Of a DNA stretch of 10,281 nucleotides, positions 1-7,092 are shown piece by piece; position 1 is the first letter of the stretch; every line of letters starts with the position of its first letter. The DNA is taken from positions 1 to 10,281 of the forward strand of contig JAJDBO010000129.1 in NCBI GenBank assembly GCA_029261305.1, given 5' to 3'. The translations under genes were made by a program, and so were the position numbers. Source of the DNA: Nitrospirales bacterium (GTDB lineage: Bacteria; Nitrospirota; Nitrospiria; Nitrospirales; UBA8639). The notes below the pieces were generated by a model. It was not told where the DNA came from. It did no database searches and was given only the letters and a program-made list of their open reading frames with translations.

Positions 1-1
1 A

Positions 2-922
2 GAGATTCCTCCGGTTCAGACCCCAAAACCTGAACCCTCTTGGCAATTGAGTACCTTTGAGGGAAACCAGGCTGAGCTAATTTTGTCTCCAGATAATCAA
101 GGTCTGAAGCGAATTGAAGTGACACGGGCTGAAACGAATGATGGTTGGCACATTCAATTGACCCAGAAACCACTGACTCTTGTGGGACAGGAGTGGTATT
201 CCCTTCGATTCCGTGCACGTGCAGAGGACGTGCGAACAATGGGGGCGGCCGTCGGTCAAGCACATGAACCTTGGGAGAATCTTGGTCTGTACCGCTCAGT
301 CCCCCTCATGAAACAGTGGCAAGACTATGAATGGGAATTTCGTGCGTCCTCAGATGATGCGCTTGCTCAGATTGCCTTTGATTTAGGGGGTTGGAATGTC
401 CCATTGGAGATTGCGGAGGTTCGCCTCTTAAAACTCTCTCATAAAATGCTGAAGTGGAGGTTGAATGTTCGAGAGGGGAGCGAAGCAGGGTTGGAGGATG
501 TGTCAGAGTCTCCTCTGGGCATTCGCGTGGCTATTACCAAGGCACCAAACCACCATCCCCAAAATGTTCAAATGATTCAAGATGGGTTGAAACTTCAGGT
601 GAACCAAGGATATCGAATGCGATTTCAGGCAAGGGCGGACGAACCACGAGATATGTCTCTCGCGATCACCCAGGCCCAGTATCCTTGGGAGGATTTGGGG
701 TTACATCAAACGGTTTCCTTAACTTCAGAGTGGCAGGACTTTGAAATGGAATTTGTAGCAAAAAGCACAGATGATAATGCGAGGTTGTCTTTCGATCTAG
801 GGCAACAAAGTATTCCTGTGGAGATCAATGCGACGTTGTTGCAACGTCACCTTGAATCTTTACGACCATCTAAAGTGTTGAGGGATGCTCCAGCCACTGC
901 GGATACTAGGGGGGCAACCTAA
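2..922 (+). CDS. C-terminal part of a protein with two CBM4_9-like modules (5' end outside window)
   Basis: The reading frame is open from the first bases of the window and ends at TAA 920-922, so 306 residues are visible and the true start lies upstream. An in-frame TTG at 47 is not a credible start, because it falls inside the homologous first module. Residues 1-12 are a proline-rich linker (EIPPVQTPKPEP). Two modules follow, about 13-148 and 149-295. Each has the layout of CBM4_9 carbohydrate-binding beta-sandwiches: a 'FRARAE' strand, 'PWENLGLY' or 'PWEDLGLH', a 'WQDYEWEF' or 'WQDFEMEF' strand, and a closing 'FDLG' strand. Both modules match the C-terminal pair of the next gene closely, which suggests that the missing N-terminus is a paralogue of that fusion, or another secreted or membrane enzyme. 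The expected role is extracytoplasmic glycan binding. The CBM assignment rests on pattern recognition; other jelly-roll domains remain possible. Confidence 0.88.
   Translation, partial: EIPPVQTPKPEPSWQLSTFEGNQAELILSPDNQGLKRIEVTRAETNDGWHIQLTQKPLTLVGQEWYSLRFRARAEDVRTMGAAVGQAHEPWENLGLYRSVPLMKQWQDYEWEFRASSDDALAQIAFDLGGWNVPLEIAEVRLLKLSHKMLKWRLNVREGSEAGLEDVSESPLGIRVAITKAPNHHPQNVQMIQDGLKLQVNQGYRMRFQARADEPRDMSLAITQAQYPWEDLGLHQTVSLTSEWQDFEMEFVAKSTDDNARLSFDLGQQSIPVEINATLLQRHLESLRPSKVLRDAPATADTRGAT
38..850 (+). repeat. CBM-like double module, copy 1 (paralogous to 3352-4164)
   Basis: This segment encodes two beta-sandwich modules in the same order as the segment at 3352-4164. Matching landmarks include 'SWQL' versus 'SWHL', 'LKRIEVT' versus 'LKRIEIT', 'HIQLTQ' versus 'HIQLSQ', 'DLGGWNVP' in both first modules, and 'VSLTSEWQ' in both second modules. 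First modules resemble first modules more than they resemble second modules, so the pair was duplicated as a unit. Confidence 0.8.
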
Positions 923-954
923 GACTCATCTACTCATCATGGGAAATGTAGAGG

Positions 955-983
955 GGGGGTAACGGAAAAAATCCGTTTGCCCC
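955..983 (+). terminator. Hairpin between gene 1 and gene 2, possible terminator or leader structure
   Basis: AACGGA (961-966) pairs with TCCGTT (972-977) across an A5 loop. Beyond a 2x2 mismatch, GGGG (955-958) pairs with CCCC (980-983). The stem is strong, but the downstream tract (CTTTGTGCTG) is poor in T, so intrinsic termination is uncertain. The 5' arm also locks up the only purine-rich, Shine-Dalgarno-like tract ahead of the next start at 1009, so a leader role is an alternative. Confidence 0.4.
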
Positions 984-1008
984 TTTGTGCTGTCTCATCA
1001 ACATACAT

Positions 1009-4000
1009 ATGGACATTCTTTTCCAAATATTCATTCAACCATTCGAATTGTTCCTAGGATGGATTTTGTTCACGTCATTTTGGATGACGGGGAATTATGG
1101 TGTTTCGCTTCTCCTTCTTAGCCTCGTCCTGAATATCGTCTTATTGCCTCTTTATGTTTTCACCGAGAGGTGGCAAGAGGCCGAACGAAAGGTCCAGGGT
1201 CGCCTTCAGCCGAAATTGCGGGAGATTCGTCAAGCATTTTCCGGAAAAGAACGGTTTGCCATGGTCCATACGCTGTACCGGCAAGTTGGGTATCACCCGA
1301 TATATGCATTGCGATCAAGCCTGCGCATGTTGATCCAGGTGCCTTTTTTAATTGCTGCATATCATTTGCTCTCTGAGTTGGAGCCGTTAGAGGGAATTTC
1401 ATTTTTGGCCTTTGACGATCTCATGAAACCAGATGGACTTCTTTGGGGGATTCACCTCATGCCATTGGTGATGACGGCGGTGAGTGTACTTTCGGTTCTG
1501 TTCTACCGGCCTCGTTTTAGTAGCAAAGAGATGTGGCAGTTTTGGTGTGTCTCAGCGCTATTTCTGGTGTGGTTATATCCTTCTCCAGTGGCCCTGGTCC
1601 TCTTTTGGACATTCAACATCATCTGTTCATTGCTGGTGAACGTGGTCTATTTCTGGTGGCATCCAACCCCCACAGTAGACACCTATCAAGGCGTGACAAC
1701 GCTGGGTCCGATAGTCGAGGATTCTCATGTTCCAAAGAGATGGGAAAATTTTTGGAAGAAAATCTTAGGAAGTCCGTATGTTTTAGGACTGCTAGTGGGA
1801 GTCTATCCGATCACCTTCTATATCAGCAATAACTGGTTTATGTTCAATGCCTGGAGTGGCTTCTTAATCTTAGCCACTTTTTCCCTCATCGTATTCTTCG
1901 TCATGAGCGTGGTGTATGTCATTTTCTCTTGGGTCGTCCCGAGGCTAGTCGTAGACCGAGCATCAACCATCATCCAGCAGTTATTTGTCTTGGTGGCTAT
2001 ATTGATGTTGGGCTACTTGTTAAGGGAAACGTTTATGGCCATGGCAGGGCAAGAGCCGATAGTGGTCATGAGTGCCATCGGTGGGGTTGCCTTGCTGGTA
2101 GCGTGGTTCACTCCGAGGATGCGGATCTATCAGATCAATGTGGTGCTCGCCTTGATGTGCATGCTTCACCTTGTGAATGGCATGTATTTCATCAATTCGG
2201 CAGAGGGCAATCATTTAGTCAACAGTGTTGGTTATCATCAACAAAAAACCCTCTATGAGCAATTGAAATTTTCACACACTCCTAATGTTTACTTTATCGT
2301 GCCAGATGGATATCCCAACCAAGAAGCGCTAGAAAAAATTTTCGACATCGACAATCGAGAATTTTATCACCAGTTGGAATCATTGGGATTTGGGATCAAG
2401 CATTCATCCTTTAGTAATTATAGAAATACTACGGCTTCACTCTCGGCGACATTTGGCATGGGCCATCATTTTTACGGAGGAAGTGTAGGAAGTTTTGATC
2501 TGTTAGATAGTCGGCGATTCATTGCGAGTCCTGAGAACCCTGTCGTTCGAATCTTTAAAAACAATGGCTATCAAGTCAATTTTATTCATGCTGATGACTA
2601 TATGTTTACCAGTGGATGCCATGTTGATGTGTGTTCGCCCAATGTGTTTTTAGGTGAATTCATCAATGTATTGATTCCGAAAAGCCTGCAATCGGGAAGT
2701 TGGTTGGAAGATGAAATAGACCATTCCTACGTAGGATCCATACAAAGAATAGTCAAACATGTTCAACGGGTTTCGACTGATCAACCTCAATTTACCTATG
2801 TGCATATGATGCCGCCAGGACATAGCCCACATACCACTATTGAGCCCAAGGAATTAGCTGTTTATCGTGAGAAATTCCGAGGGAACGTGGAAATTGCGAA
2901 TCAGAATATCGTGACGCTCGTTCAATCCATTGTCTCCCGTGACCCCAACGCAATCTTAATCCTAAATGCGGATCATGGAGCTTGGGGGCTTGGCGCCTAT
3001 AAATATGTTCCGTCTGAAGTGTATGACGGTGTGTCCGACCGTCTTATTGGTCTCGATCACTTAGGAGTCCTCCTTGCGATTCGATGGCCAGAGGGTGGAG
3101 CACCCGTCCGTCAAGACGTTCGAACGAATGTCAATTTATTCAGATATGTGTTTTCGTATTTGATGGGGAAGGACATCCTTCTCGCCTCCATGGCTGATGA
3201 TGATGGATTTATGACCAAGGGGTTTGGTTCGGAAGAGGTGTTACTCAAGGTAATGGATAACGGAATGGTGCTCGACAATATGGTTGAGCTTGGGACCCTT
3301 GCTCGAAATGAGGCTTGGTCCGAAAGGGGGGTTGGTAAGAGGCGTGATCCCTCTTGGCATCTTCACACCGCTGATGCGAATGAAGCCGAGATCCTGGTAT
3401 TTCCAGACCGTCCAAATTTGAAACGAATTGAGATAACTCAAGCCGATACAAAAGAAACTTGGCACATTCAACTGAGCCAGAATCCGCTGCTCGTGGAAGG
3501 CAATACGCGGTACCTGCTACGGTTCCGTGCTCGGGCGGATGATGTTCGAAAAATGGGGGTGGCGGTCAGTCAAGCCTATGCCCCCTGGTCGAGTCTTAGT
3601 TCTTATCGATCTTTTGTCGTGAGTAAGCAGTGGCAAGAGTACGAATGGGAATTTATGGCGACTGCGGATGAGGACAATGCGCGGTTATATTTTGACTTGG
3701 GAGGGTGGAATGTTCCCGTGGAGATTGAGGCAGTAAGTCTTCAACCGCTTTCCTCTGGGACACCGAGATGGACCCTGAACCTGCTGGGCGAAAGTGAAGC
3801 CAGGTTGGTACGGTTGCCAGAAGATCCTGAGAGAATTCGCGTCGCGATTACCTCTGGAGATATGAAAAATCCGTATTCTATTCAACTCACTCGTAAGGGG
3901 CTCGAGCTGATGGATCAGGAACGGTACTGGATACGCATGGATATTCGAGCTGACGCTCAACGAGATATCTACATTGCCGTTAGTGAAGCTCAACACCCTT

Positions 4001-4263
4001 GGGCAAACCTGGGCTTATATGAACGGGTTTCCTTGACGTCGGAGTGGCAAACGATGGAATTTGAATTTGTCGCGAATAATACGGAACATCATGCCCGGCT
4101 TCAATTTGACCTTGGCGGGCCGAATATCCCGGTGGATATCAAGGGCGTGCAGTTCAGAAAAAATCCCAGGCGGCTCAGGTTGCCTATGGAGGCCTCGACA
4201 CCGGCTGATCCGGGTCCCTCAGTTATTCAAGATGAAAGAGATTCACAAATTGTTCATGGGTAA
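1009..4263 (+). CDS. YidC/Oxa1-like membrane domain fused to a sulfatase/phosphoglycerol-transferase-like domain and two CBM4_9-like modules
   Basis: This gene encodes 1084 residues from ATG 1009; a TTG at 985 lies against the hairpin and no clear RBS decides between them. Residues 20-225 resemble short YidC/Oxa1: 'LLPLYVF', 'LQPKLREIR', 'LIQVPFLIAAY', a further helix hairpin, and no large periplasmic P1 domain. The groove arginine (E. coli R366) aligns with Asn42. About five more membrane helices run to residue 415. Residues 425-750 resemble the alkaline-phosphatase superfamily branch of sulfatases, LtaS and MdoB: 'IVPDGYP' with metal ligand Asp433, 'NYRNTTASLS' with candidate nucleophile Thr474, 'VHMMPPGHSPH', 'ADHG' (Asp655/His656) and 'NLFRYVF'. 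Two CBM4_9-like modules follow (782-917 and 918-1055). The likely role is extracytoplasmic transfer or hydrolysis of a phospho- or sulfo-group on a surface glycan. The substrate is unknown. The next gene overlaps its stop, so the two are probably co-translated. Confidence 0.92.
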   Translation: MDILFQIFIQPFELFLGWILFTSFWMTGNYGVSLLLLSLVLNIVLLPLYVFTERWQEAERKVQGRLQPKLREIRQAFSGKERFAMVHTLYRQVGYHPIYALRSSLRMLIQVPFLIAAYHLLSELEPLEGISFLAFDDLMKPDGLLWGIHLMPLVMTAVSVLSVLFYRPRFSSKEMWQFWCVSALFLVWLYPSPVALVLFWTFNIICSLLVNVVYFWWHPTPTVDTYQGVTTLGPIVEDSHVPKRWENFWKKILGSPYVLGLLVGVYPITFYISNNWFMFNAWSGFLILATFSLIVFFVMSVVYVIFSWVVPRLVVDRASTIIQQLFVLVAILMLGYLLRETFMAMAGQEPIVVMSAIGGVALLVAWFTPRMRIYQINVVLALMCMLHLVNGMYFINSAEGNHLVNSVGYHQQKTLYEQLKFSHTPNVYFIVPDGYPNQEALEKIFDIDNREFYHQLESLGFGIKHSSFSNYRNTTASLSATFGMGHHFYGGSVGSFDLLDSRRFIASPENPVVRIFKNNGYQVNFIHADDYMFTSGCHVDVCSPNVFLGEFINVLIPKSLQSGSWLEDEIDHSYVGSIQRIVKHVQRVSTDQPQFTYVHMMPPGHSPHTTIEPKELAVYREKFRGNVEIANQNIVTLVQSIVSRDPNAILILNADHGAWGLGAYKYVPSEVYDGVSDRLIGLDHLGVLLAIRWPEGGAPVRQDVRTNVNLFRYVFSYLMGKDILLASMADDDGFMTKGFGSEEVLLKVMDNGMVLDNMVELGTLARNEAWSERGVGKRRDPSWHLHTADANEAEILVFPDRPNLKRIEITQADTKETWHIQLSQNPLLVEGNTRYLLRFRARADDVRKMGVAVSQAYAPWSSLSSYRSFVVSKQWQEYEWEFMATADEDNARLYFDLGGWNVPVEIEAVSLQPLSSGTPRWTLNLLGESEARLVRLPEDPERIRVAITSGDMKNPYSIQLTRKGLELMDQERYWIRMDIRADAQRDIYIAVSEAQHPWANLGLYERVSLTSEWQTMEFEFVANNTEHHARLQFDLGGPNIPVDIKGVQFRKNPRRLRLPMEASTPADPGPSVIQDERDSQIVHG
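3352..4164 (+). repeat. CBM-like double module, copy 2 (paralogous to 38-850)
   Basis: This is the C-terminal pair of beta-sandwich modules of the YidC/sulfatase fusion. It is homologous in order and landmarks to the segment at 38-850, about 3.3 kb upstream in the same orientation. DNA identity is visibly diverged outside short conserved blocks, so this is an old duplication rather than a recent copy. Confidence 0.8.
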
Positions 4264-5656
4264 GAGGTTGGAACGAAATTTTGTCAGAGTGGCAACAGAA
4301 CGTATGACAAAAATATTGTGTGTCTGTTTGAGTTTACTCCTTACGGTTTTTTCTGAACCGGCATGGGCGTATCTCGACCCTGGTACTGGAAGCATGATTG
4401 GGTCGATGGTGATTGGGATCTTGGCTACGTTCGTGTTCCTTGTGAAGGGGCTTTATTATAAAGGCCTAGAGAGTGCGTTCGGACTGATTGGAAAGCGTTT
4501 GCGGTCTCATGGGAAAAGAAGTTCGATGGTCTTCTATTCGGAAGGGCGTCAGTACTGGAATACCTTTAAGCCGGTCATTGACGAATTCATGAGGCGAGGA
4601 GTTCAGTGTACCTATTTGACGTCTGACGTGAAAGATCCTGGCCTGTTGTGTCCATCTGAGTTGGTGACTACCAAATATATTGGTGAAGGTTCCCAAGCAT
4701 ATCGGTATCTAAGTTTTCTTGAAGCCGATGTCTGCGCAATGACAACCCCAGGGCTTGATGTGCTCCAGATCAAGCGTTCGAAAGGGGTAAAGCATTATGT
4801 ATACCTGAGTCACTCACTGATGGATGCCGCCAATTATAAGCTGTATTCGTTTGACTATTTCGATTCCATTTTTGTCAGCGGGGATTACCAGATACGATCC
4901 ATCCGAAAACTCGAAGAGTTGAGAGGTACACCGACCAAACGCCTCATCAATGCCGGTTGTGTGTATTATGATGAAATGGTGTCGCAGGCAAAGAACTACG
5001 ATCCACCCCAAAAATCCCCGCAGACTTTGACCGTACTTGTCGCGCCAACTTGGGGCCCGAACGGGCTTCTGCAAAAGTCAGGCGCGCGCTTCCTTGTTGC
5101 TTTGCTCGACGCAGGGATGGCGGTTATCCTTCGTCCGCACCCACAAAGCTTTATCTCGGAAAAGAATTTGATGATTGATCTACAGAAGCGGTTAACACCC
5201 TACTCGAATTTGGAATGGGATCAACGGCCTGATGGTCTGAAATCCATGGCCAAGGCTGACGTGATGATTTCAGATATCTCCGGGGCAGCCTTTGATTTTG
5301 CCTTTGTGTTTGAAAAACCAGTGGTGACGGTAAAATCTGAATTTATTACGACTGGATTAGATGCCGCCGATTTGCCCTGGGACCCTTGGGAACTCACGGT
5401 ACTTGACCAGATTGGGCGGCAGATTGACGAAGCCAAATTAGATCAGTTGCCGGAGATTCTTCAGCAGGAGGTGAGGCATGATGATCGCAAACCCTTAATC
5501 CGCCAATTGTGTGAAACTTCAGTGAACCATTTTTCATGTGCGGCGGAACATGTGGCGGATGAATTATTACGTATTCAGGAGCAAGTCCAAAGCAAATTGA
5601 TTGTCGAGTCGGAGAGTTCCATGATCGCCCAAGTGCAGGATCCACAGGCTTACTAA
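4256..5656 (+). CDS. CDP-glycerol:glycerophosphotransferase (TagB/TagF)-like enzyme with N-terminal anchor and DPGTGS module
   Basis: The gene encodes 466 residues from ATG 4256, whose ATGGGTAA overlaps the stop of the preceding gene. ATG 4304, which gives a compact 22-residue signal sequence ending 'EPAWA', is an equally reasonable start, and neither has a strong RBS. After the signal or anchor comes 'YLDPGTGS' and a second hydrophobic helix (IGSMVIGILATFVFLVKG), a small membrane module often seen beside polysaccharide genes. The rest matches the Glyphos_transf (TagB/TagF) family: 'YLSHSLMD' with His186, 'APTWGPNG' near 264, 'LRPHPQ' (Arg293-His295) and 'ISDISGAAFDFAF' (Asp340, Ser342). Members transfer glycerol phosphate or ribitol phosphate from a CDP-activated donor to lipid-linked acceptors on the cytoplasmic side. 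The partnership with the upstream phosphoglycerol-transferase-like fusion is inferred from the overlap. An unrelated GT-B activity cannot be excluded. Confidence 0.88.
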   Translation: MGKRLERNFVRVATERMTKILCVCLSLLLTVFSEPAWAYLDPGTGSMIGSMVIGILATFVFLVKGLYYKGLESAFGLIGKRLRSHGKRSSMVFYSEGRQYWNTFKPVIDEFMRRGVQCTYLTSDVKDPGLLCPSELVTTKYIGEGSQAYRYLSFLEADVCAMTTPGLDVLQIKRSKGVKHYVYLSHSLMDAANYKLYSFDYFDSIFVSGDYQIRSIRKLEELRGTPTKRLINAGCVYYDEMVSQAKNYDPPQKSPQTLTVLVAPTWGPNGLLQKSGARFLVALLDAGMAVILRPHPQSFISEKNLMIDLQKRLTPYSNLEWDQRPDGLKSMAKADVMISDISGAAFDFAFVFEKPVVTVKSEFITTGLDAADLPWDPWELTVLDQIGRQIDEAKLDQLPEILQQEVRHDDRKPLIRQLCETSVNHFSCAAEHVADELLRIQEQVQSKLIVESESSMIAQVQDPQAY

Positions 5657-5871
5657 GCGGATGAATGCAGTCGTTATGGCAAGTTTCGACATCCAATCCC
5701 AGGGCAATACTGAAGATTTGCTTGTCGTGGTTTTGCGATAGGGTGCGTATCGCTAGGAGGGATTGGATTAGACCAAAAAGCGGTTCTCACATTAGAGTGC
5801 AGCCATTCAAATTTGAGTTTGAATCCAACAGCACCCAAGAAAATGTATGCCTCTATTTAATGGAAGAAGAC
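5657..5871. other. Intergenic stretch with two inverted repeats
   Basis: No credible gene is seen here on either strand. It holds GCGATA/TATCGC (5735-5740 and 5748-5753, 7-base loop), which lacks a T-tract. It also holds an AT-rich dyad ATTCAAA/TTTGAAT (5805-5811 and 5818-5824) that contains the palindrome TCAAATTTGA (5807-5816). The dyad resembles an operator, but no regulator can be named. No convincing -35/-10 pair was found. Confidence 0.4.
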
Positions 5872-6042
5872 TCAGTGCTCCGGTGAGTATTCAATCTGTG
5901 AAATTGTAAGATCCTCCTGGAATGCTGCGGCAAAGTCTGGAATCTTCTCTCCACGTGTATCCACGAACTGACGTGATCCTTCAGGAGATTGCGTAAAGTT
6001 AAATTCATTCTGCTGACAGAGCAAATGATCCCGAAAGGATCG
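5872..6042 (-). pseudogene. Possible minus-strand gene remnant (C-terminal fragment, unknown family)
   Basis: On the minus strand an open stretch of 56 codons runs from 6042 down to a TGA at 5874-5872. An in-frame TAA at 6045-6043 blocks it on the upstream side. The translated segment includes 'NEFNFTQSPEGSRQFVDTRG' followed by 'EKIPDFAAAFQEDL' and ends 'IEYSPEH'. Its composition looks like a real soluble-protein C-terminus, with no long low-complexity or Cys/Arg-rich runs of the kind shadow frames give. A neighbouring minus frame stays open across the TAA (including 'WDNLSTTQPNDPF'), which would fit a frameshifted, decayed gene that once extended toward 6080. I do not recognise the family. 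It could still be chance, or a short intact gene starting at TTG 6024. Confidence 0.35.
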
Positions 6043-6072
6043 TTAGGTTGTGTTGTTGAGAGATTATCCCAC

Positions 6073-7092
6073 ATGAATAACAACCAAGATATTGTTCAAA
6101 AACCTGTCCTGCCTGGGATGGTGAGCTACGGGTTGCCACTGGGCATTCTGTTTGCCTTTGTGTTCTTTATGACCTTGGACATGGAGCGTGCCTGGCATTG
6201 GATTATGGAGGAATTCGGGATCCTGGAAAACCTTCAGGTCCTTACCCTCGGACTTGCCTGCAGCTATGGCGTCTTAATTTTTCAGGATCAACGAGCATTG
6301 GCCTATCCATGGTTAGTGCCGTGGATTACCCTGACCATGGTGGGGTGTTTGTTGTTAATTGGTGAGGAGCTGAGTTGGGGGCAGCACTTTTTTGGATGGA
6401 CTACACCTGTCGGCTTACAGGCAATGAATGTCGAGCAGGAAACGAATATTCATAATTTGAATTCCCTCGATGCTAATTATGATTATTTTAAGGAAATGAT
6501 AATTTTGGCTATTCTCTTTACCGGGGGAGTCCATTACTTACTTCGAGCATATGCTGGACGTGGAATCATCGATCGACCTTGGTGGTTATTCCCTACAGTA
6601 GATTGCATCCCCATCGTCATTATTTTTTTAGTTTGGTTGCGAGTGGATGGTTTTATTTGGGAAGGGTTAGCAGACAATTTTCCTGGTTGGGACAAGGAAT
6701 GGTTATACGAGGAGTTTCATGAGAGTTTCATTTATTATTTTATGTTGATGTACCTCATGTCTCTTCGGGGACATTTTCGAGCGAATCCTGTTGCGATGAA
6801 TCTCCCAGTTGATCTGTTACGACAAAATAGATTTCAGAGTTTTGGTTTAGCCTTCTCCTCCACTGCTCTTGCCATTTCTATTATCGAGGGGATATTTTTT
6901 GTTGCCAATGGACCCTGGACAAACTTTCAACTTATGATCGTGATAGCCACTTGTACTACAGGGTTTCTTTCCGCGTGGTATATATACCAGCGGAATGCGA
7001 AAATCCTAGGCGTGGTGATTCTATTGCTGTGTTGGGATTTAGGGGTGTTCGTGATTCACTTCCTTGGGATGGAGGTTTCCACATCTTTATAG
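6073..7092 (+). CDS. Multi-pass membrane protein with GEELSWGQ motif, function unknown
   Basis: The gene encodes 339 residues from ATG 6073, chosen because GAGAG at 6058-6062 gives an RBS with about 10 bases spacing. An upstream TTG at 5989 sits directly against its AGGAG and is unlikely. About nine hydrophobic segments are visible, starting with 'GLPLGILFAFVFF' and ending with 'ILGVVILLLCWDLGVFVIHF'. Between helices 3 and 4 lies a polar conserved-looking stretch: 'GEELSWGQHFFGW' (Glu98, Glu99, Trp102, Gln104, His105) and 'QETNIHNL' (Glu123, Asn125, His127, Asn128). A later loop carries 'EEFHESF'. I recall the pattern 'GEE(I/L)SWGQ ... ETN(I/L)HNL' from uncharacterised bacterial membrane proteins, but no function or symbol is known to me. 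Clustered Glu, His and Asn residues at a membrane surface suggest a metal or substrate site. A role in glycan or lipid metabolism is inferred only from the neighbours. Confidence 0.86.
   Translation: MNNNQDIVQKPVLPGMVSYGLPLGILFAFVFFMTLDMERAWHWIMEEFGILENLQVLTLGLACSYGVLIFQDQRALAYPWLVPWITLTMVGCLLLIGEELSWGQHFFGWTTPVGLQAMNVEQETNIHNLNSLDANYDYFKEMIILAILFTGGVHYLLRAYAGRGIIDRPWWLFPTVDCIPIVIIFLVWLRVDGFIWEGLADNFPGWDKEWLYEEFHESFIYYFMLMYLMSLRGHFRANPVAMNLPVDLLRQNRFQSFGLAFSSTALAISIIEGIFFVANGPWTNFQLMIVIATCTTGFLSAWYIYQRNAKILGVVILLLCWDLGVFVIHFLGMEVSTSL

Noticed and set aside
985..1008. TTG at 985 as the start of the YidC-like fusion.
   Set aside because: It would place the start two bases after the hairpin stem and add an unremarkable leader peptide. 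ATG 1009 directly precedes the first membrane helix.
5701..5727. A possible third sigma-54-type site (GGCA ... TTGC).
   Set aside because: The GG and GC are 15 bases apart, not 10, so it does not fit the required spacing.
5665..5886. A 73-codon plus-strand open frame after the TagF-like gene.
   Set aside because: It is rich in Arg, Trp and Cys without any motif, has no clear RBS, and spans two inverted repeats. It looks non-coding.
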